35,545 nt of DNA, from assembly GCA_027718005.1 (NCBI GenBank), contig JALLOP010000003.1, positions 1 to 35,545 on the forward strand, read 5' to 3'. This document shows positions 1 to 6,203 of the stretch, piece by piece (the first letter of the stretch is position 1; every line of letters starts with the position of its first letter). Made by a program: the position numbers and the translations under genes. The notes beneath the pieces were generated by a model. The model searched no databases and was not told the DNA's origin. It saw only the letters and a list, made by a program, of their open reading frames with translations. This DNA comes from Patescibacteria group bacterium AH-259-L07. Lineage in GTDB: Bacteria > Patescibacteriota > Patescibacteriia > UBA2591 > UBA6264.

Positions 1-52
1 ACATGGTTTTACTGTTGATGATATTCATAAAACTATTAAAGTACAACTATGA
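1..52 (+). CDS. C-terminal end of an unidentified upstream gene (partial)
   Basis: Frame 2 is open from the window edge and ends at TGA 50-52, giving a tail that reads HGFTVDDIHKTIKVQL. The stop overlaps the thrC start in an ATGA arrangement (ATG 49-51), the usual sign of translational coupling inside an operon. Because thrC follows, a threonine-pathway gene such as homoserine kinase or homoserine dehydrogenase is plausible, but 16 residues are too few to identify it. Confidence 0.6.
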   Translation, partial: HGFTVDDIHKTIKVQL

Positions 53-1341
53 AGTTTTATAGTACGAACAATAAAAAATTACGAGCTTCATTAAGGAAAG
101 CGATTCTTAAGGGATTGGCTGAAGATGGAGGCCTGTTTATGCCAGAGAAGATCCCTCAGCTTTCTGCTGGATTTTTTATTAGTAGTGCAGATCTGTCTTT
201 TCAGGAAATTTCTCTTGAAGCGCTTCGGCCATATTTTGAGGACGATATTCCTATAAACATACTTCAGGAAATTATCAAGGGTGCATTTAATTTTGATGCG
301 CCGTTGGTGAGATTAGATGACAAAATCTATGTGTTAGAGCTTTTTCACGGACCGACATTAGCATTTAAAGATTTTAGTGCGCGGTTTATGGCGCGGGTGA
401 TGTCATATTTAATAAGAAATTCTGATGATGAGCTTTTTGTATTGGTGGCAACGTCTGGTGATACGGGCAGCGCAGTAGCAAATGGGTTTTTAGGAGTAGA
501 AGGAATTAAGGTAGTTATTCTTTACCCCAGCGGGAAAGTAAGCGAGATTCAAGAAAAGCAATTAACAACCATGGGTAATAATATTACCGCGCTCGAGATC
601 AAAGGAGCATATGATGATTGTCAAAAATTAGTAAAGGCTGCTTTTGTTGATAAAGAGTTATCTTATCAAATGCAATTAACTTCAGCAAATTCAATTAATA
701 TTGCGCGTCTCTTGCCGCAAATTTGCTACTATATGTATGCGTATGCTCAGTTGAAAGACAAAGAAGTTGTTTTTTCTGTGCCGAGCGGTAATTTTGGAAA
801 TCTTACTGCAGGGCTTATTGCAAAAAAGATGGGACTGCCAGTACGTATGTTTGTTGCCGCAACAAACATTAATGATAGTGTTCCGCGGTATTTAGAATCA
901 GGCAGATTTGAGCCGCATCCATCGTATTCTACAATATCCAATGCTATGGATGTGGGTAATCCAAGCAATTTTTCCCGGATGCTTGAATTGTATAATAATG
1001 ATATTGATGCAATGCGAAAGGATGTACACGGAGTACGTTTTACTGATAAGCAAACCAGAGGCATAATAAAACAGGTGCATCAACAGTATAATTATATTCT
1101 AGATCCACATGGCGCAGTTGGATATTTAGGTCTTAAAAATTTGGAAGCTAAGCTTCCAAATAATAGAAATGGCATTTTTTTAGAAACTGCGCATCCAGCT
1201 AAGTTTTTAGACGTTGTTCAGCCGCTCGTTAAAGAGAAAATACAGATTCCTTCTCGATTACAGAAATGTTTAGATAAGAAAAAACAGTCAATTGTATTGT
1301 CAAATAAGTTTGAGGAATTAAAATTATTTCTTTTGAGTTAG
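49..1341 (+). CDS. thrC: Threonine synthase
   Basis: PLP-dependent enzyme that converts O-phosphohomoserine to threonine in the cytoplasm. The 430-aa length fits the bacterial ThrC class typified by E. coli (about 428 aa). The N-terminal domain has the usual opening (STNNKKLRASLRKAIL, then DGGLFMPE). The PLP lysine is K107 in GPTLAFKDFSARF, the same position as the E. coli lysine. The phosphate-binding loop is seen in VATSGDTGSAVA and the glycine-rich SVPSGNFGNLTAGL also fits. The start at 49 is fixed by the ATGA overlap with the preceding gene, which suggests an operon whose promoter lies outside the window. Amino-acid biosynthesis genes are patchy in Patescibacteria, so this is a notable gene to retain. 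The last codons are repeated just downstream (see the repeat at 1308-1416). Confidence 0.95.
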   Translation: MKFYSTNNKKLRASLRKAILKGLAEDGGLFMPEKIPQLSAGFFISSADLSFQEISLEALRPYFEDDIPINILQEIIKGAFNFDAPLVRLDDKIYVLELFHGPTLAFKDFSARFMARVMSYLIRNSDDELFVLVATSGDTGSAVANGFLGVEGIKVVILYPSGKVSEIQEKQLTTMGNNITALEIKGAYDDCQKLVKAAFVDKELSYQMQLTSANSINIARLLPQICYYMYAYAQLKDKEVVFSVPSGNFGNLTAGLIAKKMGLPVRMFVAATNINDSVPRYLESGRFEPHPSYSTISNAMDVGNPSNFSRMLELYNNDIDAMRKDVHGVRFTDKQTRGIIKQVHQQYNYILDPHGAVGYLGLKNLEAKLPNNRNGIFLETAHPAKFLDVVQPLVKEKIQIPSRLQKCLDKKKQSIVLSNKFEELKLFLLS

Positions 1342-1416
1342 GTTTTAGGGTCCCGACCTCCAAGAGGAGGTCGGGACCCGGAGGGGGCGTTTGAGGAATT
1401 AAAGTCATTTCTTTTG
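1308..1416 (+). repeat. Direct repeat of the thrC 3' end flanking a palindrome
   Basis: A 28-nt segment at 1308-1335, covering the last thrC codons, recurs at 1389-1416 with 2 mismatches. Both copies read FEELK(L/S)FLLS followed by a stop (TAG in the gene, TGA in the copy). The serine codons just past the 28 nt differ (AGT, TCT). The palindrome at 1348-1379 lies between them. This looks like a palindrome inserted at the gene end with duplication of the flank, but local slippage is also possible. Confidence 0.6.
1348..1379. repeat. Palindromic element, GACCTCC family (intergenic copy)
   Basis: Perfect 14-bp stem (GGGTCCCGACCTCC) with an AAGA loop just after thrC. The core CCCGACCTCC...GGAGGTCGGG recurs inside rsmA at 10962-10992. 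It could weaken transcription leaving thrC, but it lacks a T-run directly behind the stem, so I class it as a repeat. Downstream, at about 1438-1467, the tail motif GGGATGACAAAAAA occurs twice; the same tail follows the palindrome inside rsmA. Confidence 0.75.
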
Positions 1417-1462
1417 TCTTGATTTCTCACTTTGCTCGGGATGACAAAAAAAGTGGGATGAC

Positions 1463-1493
1463 AAAAAAGAGACATGGTATTCCATGCTCTTTT
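1463..1493. terminator. Bidirectional terminator between thrC and the GWxTD gene
   Basis: The stem AGAGACATGG / CCATGCTCT (one bulge) is flanked by A6 on the left and TTTT on the right. It can therefore act as an intrinsic terminator for both converging genes. It overlaps the stop codon of the minus-strand gene. Confidence 0.65.
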
Positions 1494-2976
1494 AGTATTC
1501 ATTAAATTCTCGATCATTATGGTCTTCTAAACGGCCGCGTCCGTATCTCCCCCCAAATGTATAAGTGCCAAATCCATATTCATCTACAAATATAAAGGTT
1601 TTAGTGACAAAATTTACATTAAGGGGTCCAAAATAGAAATCAGGGTCAGCAGCAGGCAGGCTATAAGTCCATACTTCATAGGTAATATCTCCTGTTCGCA
1701 GGCTTAAAAACTCTTTTTCTTTACGAGCATTATTTTGAGGGATTGGTGGTCCATATCTAATACAGACCATTTTTCGAAAGTCCCCCGTAAATGTATAGTG
1801 TTCATTTGCATATGCAACGCGGTAGTAGTGTTGTCCCATTTCATGTTTACCGCCGTGTTTTTTCCAGAATGCACGGTACAGTTTTTCTTTTTCCCTACCT
1901 TTTGCCTTTTTTAATTTTTTAATAACTTTTCGAGGCGGAGGATCAGTAATATAGGGTAGATTATTAATAAGTTCATTAAGCTCTACTGTTGTTTGCGGGA
2001 CAGGAGAGTAAATCCGTATTGCTTTGGCTACGCTGCGACTGCCGAGCTCAGCAATATCTGTATTTTTATCTTGTATTGAAGCTTGTAATACTAATTGATA
2101 TATACCATTTTTTGCATTTTGGGGAATACTAAATTGAATGCCGACAGTTTGCCGATGTACATTGGGGATAATTTCAAATATTTGTTTGCCTTCAACAACT
2201 TCATTTTTCTCAGAAAAGAGATTATACGTTATAACAAGTTGTTTATTATTATATGAGAGCAGTTGGTATGGCTGTGCATAATAAGCTTCAAAAACAGCAT
2301 TTATAGGGCAATGTGAATCAAGTGTTTGTGAGTTAAGCGGAACAATATCTGTTTTGTTTATTGTTGAATCAAGTATATCGTTAAAGAACTTTTTCCCTTC
2401 AGCAATACCGTTAAAAAATAAAGGATCAGACAAGTTTAGAGCGCCGGTATGAACATTTCTCATAATTATAGGAATAGTAATTTGAGACGGCGGCCTTGTG
2501 GTTGCCTTGTCAGTAATTCTAATGTTAAGTTGATAACTGCCTTGTCCTTTCAGACGTAATATCATCCCTGTATAGGTAAATGGATCTCTGGTTTTGTTAT
2601 AATCAGTTATAGCGCTCGTGGCTCCAGGGTTGCTTATATAGACAATCATAGAATCATTTTTATCATTGAAAATCCAGAGCTCGACATCATATTTTGCTTG
2701 AAATGTGCTATTATGTTTTGTAAATATAAGCTCAGAAAAAGGAATAATAGGGTAGGCAGACGCGACACTTTTTTCAAAAGAATCAGGGTCGGCAATATTA
2801 AATATTTCTGTGTAGAATCGCGGTTGTGTTTGCGATATATTATGAGGTTTTGATTGATCTAGTATTGATACGTTTTGTCTGATACCAGTACAGCCGATTA
2901 AGATAACTGAGAATAGTGCCATCACTTTCAGTGCTCGATTTTTCATCCCGTTAGAAATTCTTTGTTTTTCTAACAT
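1492..2976 (-). CDS. GWxTD-domain lipoprotein, paralogue 1 (diverged motif)
   Basis: Secreted lipoprotein of unknown role. From the start used here (ATG at 2976, SD AGGAG 5 nt upstream) it begins MLEKQRISNGMKNR, followed by a hydrophobic stretch and the lipobox LIGC. The ORF track extends to 3030, where ATG also has a strong SD (AGGAGG); that extension lies inside a palindromic insert, so both starts may be used. The body is beta-rich. The C-terminal part resembles the GWxTD domain (IRYGPP, then YEVWTY), but the signature position reads TGDFRK, so the defining motif is lost here while the neighbouring paralogue keeps it. The family is known mainly from Bacteroidetes/FCB-type genomes, often in outer-surface lipoproteins. 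The family assignment is fairly sure; the function is unknown. Confidence 0.8.
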   Translation of the reverse strand: MLEKQRISNGMKNRALKVMALFSVILIGCTGIRQNVSILDQSKPHNISQTQPRFYTEIFNIADPDSFEKSVASAYPIIPFSELIFTKHNSTFQAKYDVELWIFNDKNDSMIVYISNPGATSAITDYNKTRDPFTYTGMILRLKGQGSYQLNIRITDKATTRPPSQITIPIIMRNVHTGALNLSDPLFFNGIAEGKKFFNDILDSTINKTDIVPLNSQTLDSHCPINAVFEAYYAQPYQLLSYNNKQLVITYNLFSEKNEVVEGKQIFEIIPNVHRQTVGIQFSIPQNAKNGIYQLVLQASIQDKNTDIAELGSRSVAKAIRIYSPVPQTTVELNELINNLPYITDPPPRKVIKKLKKAKGREKEKLYRAFWKKHGGKHEMGQHYYRVAYANEHYTFTGDFRKMVCIRYGPPIPQNNARKEKEFLSLRTGDITYEVWTYSLPAADPDFYFGPLNVNFVTKTFIFVDEYGFGTYTFGGRYGRGRLEDHNDREFNEY

Positions 2977-3024
2977 TATTTCTCCTTTCTTTTCTCTGCC
3001 CCCGCTAGCAAAATTTCTAACGGG
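2947..3024. repeat. Palindromic element inserted at the start of GWxTD-1
   Basis: A 13-bp perfect inverted repeat (CCCGTTAGAAATT at 2947-2959, complement at 3012-3024) encloses the segment encoding the N-terminal extension NPVRNFASGGREKK...ISNG. The right arm is itself a small hairpin (CCCGCTAG/CTAACGGG, one mismatch). Outside it, the 3030 ATG with its AAAGGAGG site matches the leader layout of the two neighbouring lipoprotein genes. The simplest reading is that the element was inserted directly after an original start codon and brought a second SD-ATG with it. Confidence 0.6.
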
Positions 3025-3109
3025 GTTCATGGTTTACCTCCTTTCCGCGCCAAAATTTTTCAAAGAAAAACTTAGGCGGGTAAATGTAAAGGAACTGTTG
3101 ATTGTTTTT

Positions 3110-3138
3110 AAGGTAGCAGGGATATGTATTTGTGTCAA
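3110..3138 (-). promoter_or_regulatory. Promoter for GWxTD-1
   Basis: On the minus strand TTGACA (3133-3138) is followed after 17 nt by TACCTT (3110-3115). The -35 box is perfect and the -10 box is weak. The start site would lie near 3103, giving a leader of about 70-130 nt before either start codon. Confidence 0.45.
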
Positions 3139-3156
3139 CACCGTTAGAGGATTTGT

Positions 3157-3185
3157 CAAAAAAATTAAGCGCTGATTTTCAGCGC
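3157..3185 (-). terminator. Intrinsic terminator downstream of GWxTD-2
   Basis: Stem GCGCTGA/TCAGCGC with a 3-nt loop, followed on the minus strand by TTAATTTTTTT. The TGA inside the stem is in frame with the duplicated C-terminal copy, so it may have been the original stop of GWxTD-2 before the tandem duplication. Confidence 0.8.
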
Positions 3186-3190
3186 CTAAT

Positions 3191-3294
3191 TTCACTGTTG
3201 AGTTCGTAGAAGTTGTGTTCCGAGAGTTTAGTGTATCCGTATTTCACTGTTGAGTTCATGGAAGTTGTGCCACCGAATTTTACTGTATCCACCA
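3191..3294 (-). repeat. 52-nt imperfect tandem duplication of the GWxTD-2 3' end
   Basis: Positions 3191-3242 and 3243-3294 are diverged copies of the same segment, both starting TTCACTGTTGAGTTC on the plus strand. On the coding strand they read GYSKIRWHNFHELNSEI and GYTKLSEHNFYELNSEI. Because 52 is not a multiple of 3, reading from the first into the second copy shifts frame and ends at TAA (3228-3230). Confidence 0.75.
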
Positions 3295-4640
3295 GCACGC
3301 CCAAAGTCAAAGTCATTTATTCCAAAGTGGTCAACAAAGATGAAAACCTTATAATTATACTGGGTGTTTGTTAGATGAAAATAGAATGAGTGAGCTGCGG
3401 CATAATTAGGGTAGTGCCATAGTTCATACTTGATAGGAGGCACCCATCGCCAGTCGCTGCGTATCTCTTTGTCAGCAGGCGGGCCAAATTTAGTATATAC
3501 GCTTCCCATATCAGTGCGCCATCCACTATAGTATTTATTTGCATATTTGACGCGTGCATAAAATTGTCTCATCACATCGTATCCTTGCTCTTCCCAGAAA
3601 TTACGAAGTACTCGAGCTTTTTCTTCTGCGGTTCTTGCTTTTTTAAAGTTCTTTTTCATTGTGTAGGGATGCGGAATAAAGAGTTTTAATGGTGCAACCA
3701 TTTTTTTCATTTCAGATATTGATCGGGGAATTGGCGAGGCAAAGTAAACAGTTTTTACTACGGTACGACTCGCGAGCTCTCTCTTATTTGTTTCAGGGTT
3801 GTGTAAATGTGCGGTAAGTATTAATTGATATAATCCGTCTTGGAATTCTTCTGGTAGATTGATTTGAAGAGTAATAATATCTTGTTTTGTGGTAACAGAA
3901 GCAGTATTGAATTGTTTTTTAAGTATGAGTTTGGTATCATTTCGGAGTTCATATTCTACTGTTATAGGTATTAAGGTAGTTTCAGTTTGATTTGAGTAAT
4001 ATGTTTCAAATGCGCATACTAGATTGTTCCATGGGCTGAGCGCAGAAGCATTAAGTGGAACAAGCTGGGAAATAGCCTGAGCAGTGTTGATAAGGTCAAG
4101 GTTTTTAATAATTATCAGGTCGCTGATATCAAATTCAGGCGAGAGTGATGTTATGGTTGCCGGGATTTGTAAAAATGCTGATCTCTTTGCTATCTTGTCA
4201 GTAACTTTTATATCCAGTATATAGTCGCCTGGTTCTCCTGTATATGGGATTGGATAGACAAAGGACTTGTTGGTATTATCAGCGATTTGGGCATAGGAAA
4301 GAGGCGGCGTGGTAAGTTTGAATATCTTATATTCTGAGGTTCCATTTTCATGATTGATACGAAACTCAATATCGAGTTTTGCCTGGTGTTTACCTTTTAT
4401 TCCTTTTATTTTTTTAAATTTGAGCTCAGAAAAAGGAATGCCTACGTAAATGTTAAGAGCTGCTGTTTTAGAGGAATCAGAATTTTGTATATTTGCTGTT
4501 TCTGCAATAAACTGCGGATGGCCTGTTGATATGTTGCGATGGAGTGGTTCATCAAAAGCAGAGGGTCGTGGAACAATACCGGCACAGCCAATCAGAAATA
4601 TTGAAATTAAGATCATTACGGTCATTGCTATCTTTTTCAT
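3228..4640 (-). CDS. GWxTD-domain lipoprotein, paralogue 2
   Basis: Predicted secreted lipoprotein of 470 aa. The signal peptide MKKIAMTVMILISIFLIGC ends in a clear lipobox (LIGC) with the modified Cys at residue 19. A beta-rich middle region is followed by the GWxTD domain near residue 370, with the signature GWRTDMGSVYTKFGPP and then YELWHY and FIFVDHFG. It is a paralogue of the gene at 1492-2976, with shared IPFSEL, YQLIL and ASRTVVK(T) stretches and the same C-terminal order. The start is supported by SD AGGAG 7 nt upstream and a strong promoter at 4760-4788. Its end is altered by a frame-shifting tandem duplication, so the last residues (RIH) are probably secondary. The role is unknown; two-gene GWxTD sets suggest an envelope assembly, but that is inference. 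Confidence 0.85.
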   Translation of the reverse strand: MKKIAMTVMILISIFLIGCAGIVPRPSAFDEPLHRNISTGHPQFIAETANIQNSDSSKTAALNIYVGIPFSELKFKKIKGIKGKHQAKLDIEFRINHENGTSEYKIFKLTTPPLSYAQIADNTNKSFVYPIPYTGEPGDYILDIKVTDKIAKRSAFLQIPATITSLSPEFDISDLIIIKNLDLINTAQAISQLVPLNASALSPWNNLVCAFETYYSNQTETTLIPITVEYELRNDTKLILKKQFNTASVTTKQDIITLQINLPEEFQDGLYQLILTAHLHNPETNKRELASRTVVKTVYFASPIPRSISEMKKMVAPLKLFIPHPYTMKKNFKKARTAEEKARVLRNFWEEQGYDVMRQFYARVKYANKYYSGWRTDMGSVYTKFGPPADKEIRSDWRWVPPIKYELWHYPNYAAAHSFYFHLTNTQYNYKVFIFVDHFGINDFDFGRAGGYSKIRWHNFHELNSEIRIH

Positions 4641-4714
4641 GATTTGTCTCCTTTGTAAAGGAACTGATTGTTAAAGCTTGGATAAAGATATTACTCCTTA
4701 CAAGCTTCAAGGTT

Positions 4715-4747
4715 CTGGCGAAGTCACGTTAAGCGTGACGAAGCCAG
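4715..4747. repeat. Hairpin in the GWxTD-2 5' leader
   Basis: Inner stem GTCACG/CGTGAC and outer CTGG/CCAG separated by a symmetric GAAG internal loop. It lies between the promoter and the start codon, so it would be transcribed as part of the leader. I cannot match it to a known riboswitch; a palindromic repeat element is as likely as a regulatory hairpin. Confidence 0.45.
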
Positions 4748-4759
4748 GTTCTTATTTTA

Positions 4760-4788
4760 ATTGTATCTTATATTTTAAAGTTTGTCAA
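4760..4788 (-). promoter_or_regulatory. Promoter for GWxTD-2
   Basis: On the minus strand TTGACA (4783-4788) and TACAAT (4760-4765) are separated by 17 nt, close to the sigma-70 consensus. The predicted start near 4753 gives a leader of about 110 nt carrying the hairpin at 4715-4747. Confidence 0.75.
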
Positions 4789-4807
4789 GGTTAATGTGGT
4801 TGCACCC

Positions 4808-5063
4808 CTAGAATGTCACCCTTTAGCGCACAGCCCCAAGGTCTTAGTTTTCCACAGAAATATCAAGCGATTTTTAAAAATTTTTAAAAAAGATGCCAGA
4901 GAAACTTGTCCAGAAAATGACATTTAAGCTTAATATAGCTTATGCTAGGGCACTGGAGAGTATTTTAGTAACCTTGAGCATCCTTCGCCCCTTTTAATTC
5001 TATCATGTGTGCTTTCTCTATCAAGGTGACATTTTGGTGAACAGTAAGGGGTGACATTATCGC
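4808..5063. mobile_element. Possible remnant of an insertion sequence (ends only)
   Basis: The left edge has AATGTCACCCTTTA (4812-4825). The right edge has two inverted subrepeats, GGTGACATTTTGGTGAACA and GGGGTGACATTATC (5025-5061). Repeated GGTGACATT motifs at an end are typical of some IS families with multiple transposase sites. No transposase is left in the 200 or so AT-rich bases between them, which hold no credible gene. This fills much of the 540-nt gap between the GWxTD-2 and propeller genes. Confidence 0.35.
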
Positions 5064-5122
5064 TGGATAACAACAGAGCACGCAAGAGCAAGACTTGAGC
5101 ATGCAAAACAAAAAGTGTAAAA

Positions 5123-5159
5123 CAAAAAAAGCTGGTGACCGAAGCCCCAGCTTTTTTTT
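5123..5159. terminator. Strong bidirectional terminator
   Basis: AAAAAAAGCTGG ... CCAGCTTTTTTTT forms a long stem with an A-tract on one side and a T-tract on the other. It lies just past the stop of the propeller lipoprotein on the minus strand. Confidence 0.85.
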
Positions 5160-5179
5160 GTGAAGATTGGTTGAACGTA

Positions 5180-6022
5180 TTACTCCAGTGGTTCTGTTGA
5201 GCGAAAGATTCCGTCTTCCGTTCCAGCTAAGAGGTAACTGTTCGAGGTGATAGTAAGTGCCCAAATTGGAGAATTTGTTAAACCGGCGTTAATTTGCTCC
5301 CAGGTTTCGCCATTGTCAGTGGAGCGGAATGTCCCGTTGCTTTCAGTTCCGGCAAACACATCGCCGTTTGAATGAGTGGCAAGAGAAAGCACTTTATAGC
5401 CGACTAAGCCAGTTTGTCCCCAGGTTTTGCCGTTGTCAGTGGAGCGGAATGTCCCATCATCAGTTCCAGCTAAGAGATCATCGTCTGAATTAATGGTTAG
5501 GGAATGTATATATCGGTTTGTTAATCCAGTAGTATGTTGAATCCAATCCCGATCAACAGTGCTCCAGTGATAAATATAGCTGCCAGATGTTCCAACAAAA
5601 ACGTCATCGGTTGAGTTAATGGCTATCGAGAGTGCACGAAGTCCGAATCCTTTGTTTAACGTTTGTGTCCAGAAGCTATACGTATCATTGCCAGAACGAA
5701 AAACACCATCATAATACGTTCCGGCAAAGGCATCCGCGTCTGAATTAATGGCCAGAGAGAGTACCTTATAGCCGACTAAGCCAGTTTGTCCCCAGGTTTC
5801 GCCATTGTCAGTGGAGCGAAGCGCCCCGTTGTTTTCAGTTCCGGCAAAAACATCATTAGTTGGGCTGACAGCGAGGGATCTGACTATTCCATCATATCCT
5901 TGAGTTTGCTGCCAAAAAGGCGTTTCTTTGTCATCAGGAGTAGGGCCGGTCGGGCTTTTCTCACATCCGAGAAATACCAAGAAAATGCTGATGAGACCAA
6001 TCATTACTGTTCTTGCTTTCAT
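5180..6022 (-). CDS. Lipoprotein beta-propeller with Asp-box (BNR) repeats
   Basis: A 280-aa secreted lipoprotein. The signal peptide ends in the lipobox FLGC at residue 20, followed by the linker EKSPTGPTPDD, a style common in Bacteroidetes/FCB lipoproteins. The body is a set of about six repeats of about 40 aa built on SLAxNSxxDxFAGTxxNGxFRS, with Asp-box loops STDNGETWGQ, STDNGKTWGQ and STDNGETWEQ, as in Ycf48/sialidase-type propellers. The repeats are also very similar at DNA level, suggesting recent internal duplication. SD AGGAGG precedes ATG 6022. It likely binds a ligand or protein at the cell surface; no sialidase active-site residues can be claimed. It has its own promoter and terminator. 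Confidence 0.85.
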   Translation of the reverse strand: MKARTVMIGLISIFLVFLGCEKSPTGPTPDDKETPFWQQTQGYDGIVRSLAVSPTNDVFAGTENNGALRSTDNGETWGQTGLVGYKVLSLAINSDADAFAGTYYDGVFRSGNDTYSFWTQTLNKGFGLRALSIAINSTDDVFVGTSGSYIYHWSTVDRDWIQHTTGLTNRYIHSLTINSDDDLLAGTDDGTFRSTDNGKTWGQTGLVGYKVLSLATHSNGDVFAGTESNGTFRSTDNGETWEQINAGLTNSPIWALTITSNSYLLAGTEDGIFRSTEPLE

Positions 6023-6059
6023 TTGTTTTTCCTCCTTTGTAAAGAGTGTTTTTACGGTT

Positions 6060-6080
6060 GAGCATACACCTTGTATGCTC
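6060..6080. repeat. Hairpin in the propeller gene 5' leader
   Basis: Perfect 8-bp stem GAGCATAC/GTATGCTC with a 5-nt loop between the promoter and the start codon. It could stabilise the mRNA or act as an operator; nothing identifies it further. Confidence 0.5.
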
Positions 6081-6088
6081 TATTATCT

Positions 6089-6118
6089 ATAGTATGACAG
6101 ATTTTAAAAAAATGTCAA
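6089..6118 (-). promoter_or_regulatory. Promoter for the propeller lipoprotein
   Basis: Minus-strand TTGACA (6113-6118), 18-nt spacer, TACTAT (6089-6094). All three lipoprotein genes have this same arrangement of a perfect -35 box. Confidence 0.6.
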
Positions 6119-6147
6119 CCCCTCGCATCACCCCTTGCATCAAATCA

Positions 6148-6172
6148 TAAATAAAAATCCCTTATGGGATTT
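6148..6172 (-). terminator. Intrinsic terminator after the LysM-CHAP gene
   Basis: Stem AAATCCC/GGGATTT with loop TTAT, followed on the minus strand by TTTTTATTT. A second palindrome (CATTAC arms around CGAC-TGAC-GTCG) lies between it and the stop codon. Confidence 0.7.
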
Positions 6173-6203
6173 AGTGTAATGCTCACGACTGACGTCGCTT
6201 ACA

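Noticed and set aside
1348-1379. Palindrome after thrC as its terminator
   Set aside because: The stem is strong but is followed by GGAGGGGGCG, not a T-run, and the same core occurs inside rsmA. The hairpin at 1463-1493 is the better terminator.
4965-5264. Minus-strand ORF of 99 aa between the lipoprotein genes
   Set aside because: It runs through the strong terminator and the end of the propeller gene in another frame, has no SD and looks like random sequence.
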